From the NCBI GenBank assembly GCA_964432925.1, contig CAYSPM010000082.1:1-11996 (forward strand): a stretch of 11,996 nt of DNA, read 5' to 3'. Made by a program: the position numbers and the translations under genes. Positions 6,731 to 11,996 of this stretch are shown piece by piece. The stretch is from CAYNTC01 sp964432925 (GTDB lineage Bacteria; Planctomycetota; Phycisphaerae; Sedimentisphaerales; Anaerobacaceae). Every line of letters starts with the position of its first letter. Positions within the stretch are counted from its first letter, which is position 1. A model generated the notes under the pieces. It was not told the origin of the DNA and did no database searches. It worked only from the letters and a program-made list of their open reading frames with translations.

Positions 6731-6849
6731 ACCTACTTGATGTGTGGCTACCGAGCAATGCGTTTGAATTTCCAATCGACCATTTAGTTCGATCCAGTTA
6801 TGCATTATTGGATTTCTAAAACATCAATAGCTATAGCGAGATATAAGAC

Positions 6850-9552
6850 ATGAAGGATGGCAGTAAGCCCCAAGAACGGTTTGAAGATTTGCGGATTCTT
6901 GATGAACTCAAGAATTCATACCTCAACTATGCGATGAGTGTTATTGTCTCGCGTGCTTTGCCGGATGTTCGCGACGGTCTTAAGCCTTCACAGCGGCGGA
7001 TACTCGTTGCGATGAATGACCTGAACCTCGGTCCCCGAAGCAAGCATCGTAAGTGCGCCAAGATCGTTGGAGATACCAGCGGTAATTACCATCCCCATGG
7101 TGACCAGGCTACATACGGAACGCTTGTTCGCATGGGCCAGGGCTGGAATATGCGTTATACACTCATTGACCCACAAGGCAACTTCGGCAGCATCGACAAC
7201 GACCCACCCGCGGCTATGAGATATACTGAAGCGCGAATGGCAGCGACGGCGACAGATATGCTCGAAGATATAAATCATGACACTGTCGATTTCGTGCCAA
7301 ATTACGATGAAACGCGCATGGAGCCAACTATATTGCCTTCGAAGTTTCCAAACCTTTTGGCCAATGGCTCAACAGGCATCGCCGTCGGAATGGCAACTAA
7401 TATTCCGCCGCATAATATCACCGAGGTTTGCGACGCACTTTTACTGATGGTCAACGATCCGAACTGCGGTTTCAAAGAGATCATGAACATCCTGCCCGGG
7501 CCGGATTTCCCAACAGGTGGCATAATCTGTGGCACTAAGGGCATAAAGGACGCTTACACGACAGGCCGTGGCCATTTGACCGTCCGAGCCAGAGCAGACA
7601 TCGAAACGACAAAACGAGGCAAACAAAGGATTGTGATAACCGAGATACCCTATATGGTTGTCAAAACCACTATTGTCTCAAAAATCGCGGATTGTGTACA
7701 CAACAATTTGATTGGCGAAATTGCTGACGTCAGGGATGAGTCCGACCGTCATGGTCTGCGGATCGTTGTGGATGTGAAGAAGGATACCGATGCCGAGGTG
7801 GTCCTGAACAGGTTGTATCGCTACACACTCCTACAAAGTACCTTCGCTATTGCTAATATTGCGCTGGTAAACAACAGACCTGAAACTCTCAATATCCGAC
7901 AGTTGTTGGATTATTTTATCGAGCATCGTAAGACGGTTATAAGCCGGCGTAGCAGGTTCCTTCTTAGAAGATGCAGAAATAGAGCGCACATTCTGGAAGG
8001 CCTCATCTTAGCTGTGAGCGATATCGACGATATCATTGATCTAATAAAGAAATCGCCTGATACACCAACTGCGAAATTGAGCCTGATGAAAAAACCTCTG
8101 CGATTGGCTGAGGTTGCAACGCTTAAGAAGATATTGCCAAAACCCTTCGTTAAGGAAAAAGCGAAAGGAAAACACTTCCTGACCGGTCCTCAAGCTGACG
8201 CTATTTTAACAATGCAGTTGCAGAGATTGACAGGGCTCGAAATTGAAAAGCTGGCCAAGGAATATGCTAACCTTACCGAACAAATAGAGGGCTATGAAGC
8301 GATACTGGCCAATGAGAATGTTCTGCTGGATATTATTCGCGAAGATATATATGAAATTAAAGAAAAATACGGCGATAAAAGAAGAACTAAAATTACCGAG
8401 AAAGTCCATACTTTCGATGTAGAGGACTTAATCGCTGAAGAGGAGGTCATCGTCACTGTTAGTCACGGTGGTTACGTCAAGCGCATGCCGATTGACACAT
8501 ACCGTCGCCAGGCAAGAGGAGGCAGAGGAATCATTGGCTCAAACACAAAAGAGGGCGATTTCATAAAGCATCTGTTTGTAGCCTCGACTCATGACTATCT
8601 GCTCATATTCACCAATAGAGGCAAATGCTATTGGTTGAGAGTCTATGACGTACCGAGTATGTCAAGGCAGAGTAAAGGCAGAAACATTGTAAATCTGTTG
8701 AATCTGGGCGACCAGCGAGTAGCATCGGTAATCAACGTCAGCAATTTCGACAACGAAGGTGAGCAGTCCAAGCAACCGCGTCAGCTCGTCATGGCCACAA
8801 AAAATGGAGTTGTAAAGAAGACAAGACTCTCAGCATATAGCAATCCCCGTTCAACCGGTGTTATCGCAATCAATCTTGATCCCAATGACGATCTGATAAG
8901 CGTGTCCATGACCACAGGCAACGACCATATAATACTGGGTACACGAGATGGGATGACGATATGCTTCGATGAGAACGAGGTTCGCTCAATGGGGCGCGCG
9001 TCAAGAGGAGTCAGAGGAATCAAGCTTCGTCCAGGCGACTTCGTGGTTGGAATGGTGATTGTTGAAGAAAAGGCCTCACTTTTCACCGTCTGCGAGAACG
9101 GCTATGGCAAACGCACAGCCATTGAGAATTACCGACCCCAAGGCCGAGGTGGAGTAGGGCTCAAAAATATTAGGACCACAGCGCGAAACGGTAAAGTGGT
9201 CGCACTGGAAGCAGTCCAGAGCAATGACGATTTAATGTTGATAACTGCTCAAGGGATGATTATTCGAACGGGTCTTGATCAGATACGCTCCATAGGCAGA
9301 AACACTCAAGGAGTGCGACTGATCAAACTTAAGCCAGGAGACAAACTCGTCGCCGCTGAAAAGATAGTAGCCGAAGAGAATGACAATCTGAAATCGAAAA
9401 CTGCAAATAATCCAAAAGCACTCTCTGCCTCCAAACTGAAGTCAAACAAAAAAGCAAAATCAAAAGTCGGCCCAAAACTAAAGTCAAAACAGAATCCAAA
9501 GCCAAAAACGAATCGCGGCAAAGGTAGCAGAAAAAAACGCAAGCCCAAATAG
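6850..9552 (+). CDS. gyrA: DNA gyrase subunit A
   Basis: Breakage-rejoining subunit of DNA gyrase, which with GyrB introduces negative supercoils. It has 900 residues, slightly longer than E. coli GyrA (875). The N-terminal region has the conserved NYAMSVIVSRALPDVRDGLKP (about 26-46), GNYHPHGD (78-85) and QGNFGSIDNDPPAAMRYTE, with catalytic Tyr125. The winged-helix/tower part is followed by a coiled-coil segment ending in EKYGDKRRTKI. The C-terminal beta-pinwheel begins with the GyrA box QARGGRG at 554-560, and related GRGG/RGV blade motifs recur to about residue 835. This box argues for gyrase rather than topoisomerase IV ParC. Residues equivalent to E. coli Ser83 and Asp87 are Gln86 and Gly90. 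The last 58 residues form a Lys-rich tail (19 Lys, 3 Arg). ATG 6850 gives the expected N-terminal length, although the ribosome binding site is weak. holA follows closely, so an operon is likely. GyrB is not in the window. Confidence 0.96.
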   Translation: MKDGSKPQERFEDLRILDELKNSYLNYAMSVIVSRALPDVRDGLKPSQRRILVAMNDLNLGPRSKHRKCAKIVGDTSGNYHPHGDQATYGTLVRMGQGWNMRYTLIDPQGNFGSIDNDPPAAMRYTEARMAATATDMLEDINHDTVDFVPNYDETRMEPTILPSKFPNLLANGSTGIAVGMATNIPPHNITEVCDALLLMVNDPNCGFKEIMNILPGPDFPTGGIICGTKGIKDAYTTGRGHLTVRARADIETTKRGKQRIVITEIPYMVVKTTIVSKIADCVHNNLIGEIADVRDESDRHGLRIVVDVKKDTDAEVVLNRLYRYTLLQSTFAIANIALVNNRPETLNIRQLLDYFIEHRKTVISRRSRFLLRRCRNRAHILEGLILAVSDIDDIIDLIKKSPDTPTAKLSLMKKPLRLAEVATLKKILPKPFVKEKAKGKHFLTGPQADAILTMQLQRLTGLEIEKLAKEYANLTEQIEGYEAILANENVLLDIIREDIYEIKEKYGDKRRTKITEKVHTFDVEDLIAEEEVIVTVSHGGYVKRMPIDTYRRQARGGRGIIGSNTKEGDFIKHLFVASTHDYLLIFTNRGKCYWLRVYDVPSMSRQSKGRNIVNLLNLGDQRVASVINVSNFDNEGEQSKQPRQLVMATKNGVVKKTRLSAYSNPRSTGVIAINLDPNDDLISVSMTTGNDHIILGTRDGMTICFDENEVRSMGRASRGVRGIKLRPGDFVVGMVIVEEKASLFTVCENGYGKRTAIENYRPQGRGGVGLKNIRTTARNGKVVALEAVQSNDDLMLITAQGMIIRTGLDQIRSIGRNTQGVRLIKLKPGDKLVAAEKIVAEENDNLKSKTANNPKALSASKLKSNKKAKSKVGPKLKSKQNPKPKTNRGKGSRKKRKPK

Positions 9553-9583
9553 AAACCTAGCAGTTATGTCCGTATGAGTGAAG

Positions 9584-10600
9584 ATGGGTGACGGGAAAGC
9601 TAAAACTAAAAAAAGGCGTGAGCTAATCTATGTCATTGCCGGCAAAGACGACTCTCTTGTCGGCAGTGAGTGCCAAGAAATTCTTAAACAGTTACTGGAG
9701 CCGGAGCAGCGCTCGACAGGACTCTTGTCCGTCGAAGCTAACGAAGTCGCAGCCGCTGACGTCTTCGATGAACTGCGAACTTTACCATTCCTGACAGAAA
9801 AAAGAGTCGTAGTTGTTAAAAAGGCTGACGATTTCGTATCCACCAACCGCGAAATGCTGGAGAAGTACTTCGACGATCCCTGCCCGACCGGCATACTTGT
9901 ATTGACGGTAAGTAGTTGGCCGGCTCAGACAAAACTCGCCAGGAAACTACCCAACGTGGGCAGACTGATCAAAGTCACTCAGCCAAAACCGTGGCAGCTA
10001 CCTTATCGTCTGATTGAATATGCACGTGACGTGTACGGAAAGAAACTTGCCAAAGAAACTGCCGGGCTCCTGGTCGAATTGACCGGGGATGATTTAGCGC
10101 GGCTTTATAGCGAGATCGATAAATTGGCTTTGTTTGTAGATGACGCAAAGGCAATTACAACCGAACATATTGAGTCACTCATCGGGCACAATCGCATATT
10201 CGGCGCTTTTGCGGTGATCGACGCTATCGTCGCCGGCGACACTGCTAAGGCGATTGAAAGATTAAGAAATATGTTTTCCGAGGATAGAACGGCAGAGTAT
10301 ACGGTTGTCGGCGCCTTCGCCTTTCATATGCGAAGGATGTTCCAGGCCAAGGCTCTTCTTGAGCGTGGCGTCGGTCCTGCTGAAGTTACGAAAAAACTTC
10401 GGTTATGGAGCAATGTGGACGGTTTCTTCGCGCAGCTTAAGACAATGTCGCTCGAGCAAATCGGTGCGAACCTGAGTCGCTTGGCTGAGATTGATTACGC
10501 TATAAAAACCGGTCGAGCCAAAGCACCGGTCGCGATAGAACAGTTTGTACTGGGATTAGCTGGAGGCACTCGATCTGTCAGTACATTAAGAACCGCGTAG
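9584..10600 (+). CDS. holA: DNA polymerase III subunit delta (clamp-loader wrench)
   Basis: The delta subunit of the DnaX clamp-loader complex opens the beta sliding clamp for loading at primed sites. The 338-residue product is close to the family length of about 340. It shows the family course: an N-terminal IYVIAGKDDSLVGSECQEIL segment (the YLLYGxE-like start, without a functional Walker A), then FDELRTLPFLTEKRVVVVKKADDF, then GILVLTVSS. LVELTGDDLARLYSEIDKLALF is the typical G.DL..L..E..KL signature, followed by IGHNRIFGAFAVIDAIVAGD and a helical C-terminal collar domain ending in RLAEIDYAIKTGRA. ATG 9584 is taken as the start; a GTG two codons upstream (9578) is equally possible, since no strong ribosome binding site decides it. 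It lies 31 nt after gyrA and probably shares its transcript. It converges on the minus-strand DUF1848 gene with a 35-nt gap and no evident terminator. Confidence 0.94.
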   Translation: MGDGKAKTKKRRELIYVIAGKDDSLVGSECQEILKQLLEPEQRSTGLLSVEANEVAAADVFDELRTLPFLTEKRVVVVKKADDFVSTNREMLEKYFDDPCPTGILVLTVSSWPAQTKLARKLPNVGRLIKVTQPKPWQLPYRLIEYARDVYGKKLAKETAGLLVELTGDDLARLYSEIDKLALFVDDAKAITTEHIESLIGHNRIFGAFAVIDAIVAGDTAKAIERLRNMFSEDRTAEYTVVGAFAFHMRRMFQAKALLERGVGPAEVTKKLRLWSNVDGFFAQLKTMSLEQIGANLSRLAEIDYAIKTGRAKAPVAIEQFVLGLAGGTRSVSTLRTA

Positions 10601-10635
10601 TCAAGTTAGATTAGATATTTCTCATAGACAAATCT

Positions 10636-11598
10636 TCAGAACAAACTAAACTCTTTGTTGTCTTTCCGGCTTTCTTTATTAAAAATTTCTGCAAGCCACC
10701 GGTTTGAAACAGATTTTGAGTAACCTAAAAATGGTGTGTCTTTTTCGTGTTCGCTGAACACCTTATAGGCTTTTTCTTTATTCACATTTGCATAGCAGTA
10801 TGCACAGCCATGCGGACAAGTATTGTACGTTCCAACGTCTGTGCTCTCTGTACAACCACACTGTGCCCTTGTAGGCTTTTTTGCGTATCGAAGTCCTTCC
10901 GGGTAGAAAAGCTCTTCGATAATGGAGCCGTCAATGCAGTGAGCCTTTTTGATTTTATCATTCACCAGATAATCGCCACAACAGGAAAACATCTGAATTC
11001 CGTAGCGTTGAGCTATACTCGCCAATTCGTTTGCTAACTCGATCTTAAAATCCGTGGTCGTCTGAAGAACCTTCACTGCCTTTGTTCGTTCGAGTTGTTG
11101 GAAGCTTAGCTTGACCTTATTATACTCAGCTACAAAGCTAAAGTAGCAACGCTCAACAAGGCCTTGGAATTCGGCTGCAAGCTCTTCAAAGGCACGGATG
11201 TAGAAGTCACGACCACAAGTATCTGTGATGATAATCGGATCAAAACGCCAGTTGATATGCTTTGGTGAGTAAATACTACTCAAAGTTTTTAGGGTTTCTA
11301 TCGCTGAACTCTTATCCACATTACTCTCAAAGACCTTAGGAAGCCCCGTGATTGTATAATTGAAATAGAACTTGTATCCCATCTGCTCAATTACTTTGAG
11401 ATTCTCAAGAAACTGCGTGAAGTCTTTTGACCAAAAGACAAAGCAAATAATGTCTTCCGGCTGCAACGATACGATATATTTCTGTCCTCCGAAGGGACTG
11501 ACCACACCGGCAAAACCTTCTTTTAGTCGGCCCATAAACCAGTCGCCGTAAAAGGCCGGAATATCTGTCCTGCGCGATACAGAGATTATGCGTTTCAT
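10636..11598 (-). CDS. DUF1848 family protein with C-terminal radical-SAM-like Cys cluster
   Basis: A 320-residue protein I place in the DUF1848 family (PF08902) from its characteristic segments: SVSRRTDIPAFYGDWF near the N-terminus, SPFGGQKYIVSLQPED, FVFWSKDF, HINWRFDPI, and a C-terminal Cys block. The block reads QCGCTESTDVGTYNTC then PHGCAYCYAN, with Cys247, 249, 261, 265 and 268. Cys261-x3-Cys265-x2-Cys268 matches the CX3CX2C [4Fe-4S] motif of radical SAM enzymes but lies near the C-terminus. No signal peptide is present, so it is cytosolic. Its reaction and substrate are not known to me. ATG 11598 is supported by a weak GAG-type ribosome binding site (complement of 11606-11608) and a perfect -10 box further upstream. 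It is a lone gene, convergent with holA and divergent from the beta-helix-type gene, and appears functionally unrelated to both. Confidence 0.85.
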   Translation of the reverse strand: MKRIISVSRRTDIPAFYGDWFMGRLKEGFAGVVSPFGGQKYIVSLQPEDIICFVFWSKDFTQFLENLKVIEQMGYKFYFNYTITGLPKVFESNVDKSSAIETLKTLSSIYSPKHINWRFDPIIITDTCGRDFYIRAFEELAAEFQGLVERCYFSFVAEYNKVKLSFQQLERTKAVKVLQTTTDFKIELANELASIAQRYGIQMFSCCGDYLVNDKIKKAHCIDGSIIEELFYPEGLRYAKKPTRAQCGCTESTDVGTYNTCPHGCAYCYANVNKEKAYKVFSEHEKDTPFLGYSKSVSNRWLAEIFNKESRKDNKEFSLF

Positions 11599-11635
11599 AT
11601 ATTTTCTCGTCCCACAAACATCTATAGTCAGGCCA

Positions 11636-11641
11636 ATTATA
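11636..11641 (-). promoter_or_regulatory. -10 box of the DUF1848 gene promoter
   Basis: On the minus strand this reads TATAAT, a perfect -10 hexamer, 37 nt upstream of the start codon, giving a leader of about 30 nt. The -35 side is weak; the best candidate, ACGACA, is 19 nt upstream. It lies within 35 nt of the divergent promoter at 11675-11704, so the two could interfere or share control. Confidence 0.45.
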
Positions 11642-11674
11642 GCAAAAAACGCTTTGTGTATGTCGTGAAATTTC

Positions 11675-11704
11675 TGGACAGATGTACAACGAATTTGGTA
11701 AAAT
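11675..11704 (+). promoter_or_regulatory. Candidate sigma70-type promoter of the beta-helix-type gene
   Basis: TGGACA (11675-11680) and TAAAAT (11699-11704) are 18 nt apart and each matches the consensus at five of six positions. The start site would be near 11711, giving a leader of about 40 nt before ATG 11752. This also argues against the far-upstream frame start at 11710 being used for translation. Confidence 0.55.
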
Positions 11705-11751
11705 TCTAAGTGCGGCTTAAAATGTTATATATCTTCTTGGGAGAGTACAAA

Positions 11752-11988
11752 ATGTGCGCGATAAACCTTCGAGCCTTGATTCTGATTGCCGTTTTCTCTG
11801 TGGCAATAACAGGTCCCACCCTCGGCAAGGTCATCTATGTGGATGATGATGCAGCCGGTGCGAATAATGGCTCAAGCTGGGCTAATGCCTACAACTATCT
11901 TAAGGACACTCTGGCCGATGCGAACTCGGCTGAAAAGCCTATAGAGATTCGCGTTGCTCAAGGCATCTACAAGCCCGACCAGGAGTGA
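11752..11988 (+). CDS. N-terminal part of a secreted, probable parallel beta-helix protein, interrupted by an apparent frameshift
   Basis: ATG 11752 has a good ribosome binding site (GGGAGAG at 11739-11745) and opens a 78-residue frame. Residues 1-25 are a signal peptide (MCAINLRALILIAVFSVAIT, then GPTLG). KVIYVDDDAAGANNGSSWANAYNYLKDTLADA and IEIRVAQGIYKPDQ follow. This is the start typical of large planctomycetal surface proteins with right-handed parallel beta-helix repeats. Such proteins run for hundreds of residues, but here a stop (TGA 11986-11988) follows PDQE. Adding one G after CAGG near 11983 would give PDQGVNYS, with the Gly usual after PDQ, open to the window end. I therefore read it as a longer gene broken by a one-base deletion, either a real pseudogene or a sequencing error. 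The beta-helix body itself is not visible, so that part is inferred from the N-terminus. Confidence 0.7.
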   Translation: MCAINLRALILIAVFSVAITGPTLGKVIYVDDDAAGANNGSSWANAYNYLKDTLADANSAEKPIEIRVAQGIYKPDQE

Positions 11989-11996
11989 ATTATTCT

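Larger units (their letters stand above)
6009..6849. other. 0.84 kb gene-poor stretch upstream of gyrA
   Basis: No protein gene is supported here. A minus-strand frame at 6030-6233 has no recognisable product or ribosome binding site. The left half holds three runs of six or seven C (6197-6202, 6295-6300, 6328-6334) and a tiny SD-preceded frame at 6358-6381. The right half is AT-rich, with a weak hairpin (AACGGA near 6450, TCCGTT near 6466) and the candidate gyrA promoter at 6702-6730. No tRNA or known riboswitch fold was recognised. Confidence 0.6.

Overview
The window looks like a chromosomal segment of a Planctomycetota bacterium, probably of the Phycisphaerae/Sedimentisphaerales type. Three things suggest this. 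There are two secreted proteins with C-terminal VPEPAT-type PEP-CTERM sorting signals. A third secreted protein begins with the VIYVDDDAAGANNGSSWANA type of N-terminus that I associate with planctomycetal parallel beta-helix proteins. The non-coding gaps are long, and the genes are of moderate GC with AT-richer spacers. The assignment is an inference from protein style; there is no rRNA or other strong phylogenetic marker in the window.

Layout. Bases 1-2922 hold a plus-strand metabolic pair: the 3' part of a 2-oxo acid dehydrogenase E2 gene (lipoyl, E3-binding and catalytic domains) followed after 48 nt by an L-fucose isomerase-family gene. About 1.35 kb without a convincing gene follows. Bases 4210-6008 hold two consecutive single-gene units for PEP-CTERM proteins. 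Each has a 19-nt dyad at almost the same distance from its start codon (46 and 47 nt) and its own rho-independent terminator. Another gene-poor stretch of about 0.84 kb follows, with a tiny SD-preceded reading frame and a good sigma70-type promoter near its end. Bases 6850-10600 hold gyrA and holA, 31 nt apart and probably co-transcribed. A minus-strand DUF1848 gene (10636-11598) converges on holA. It is divergent from a plus-strand secreted beta-helix-type gene that starts at 11752 and appears to be frameshifted just before the window ends.

How the parts work together. gyrA and holA form a DNA replication/topology unit. The E2 and fucI genes serve central and sugar carbon metabolism. The PEP-CTERM and beta-helix-type products would be exported to the envelope; the exosortase that should process the PEP-CTERM pair is not in this window. 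No CRISPR array, tRNA, rRNA, transposase or phage gene was seen. I did not find a clearly new multi-gene system. The most distinctive signal is the matched dyad in front of both PEP-CTERM genes, whose base changes preserve pairing. Other points for a second look are the altered quinolone-site residues and basic tail of GyrA, the Asn in the E2 active-site motif, the C-terminal CX3CX2C cluster in the DUF1848 protein, and the probable one-base deletion in the last gene.
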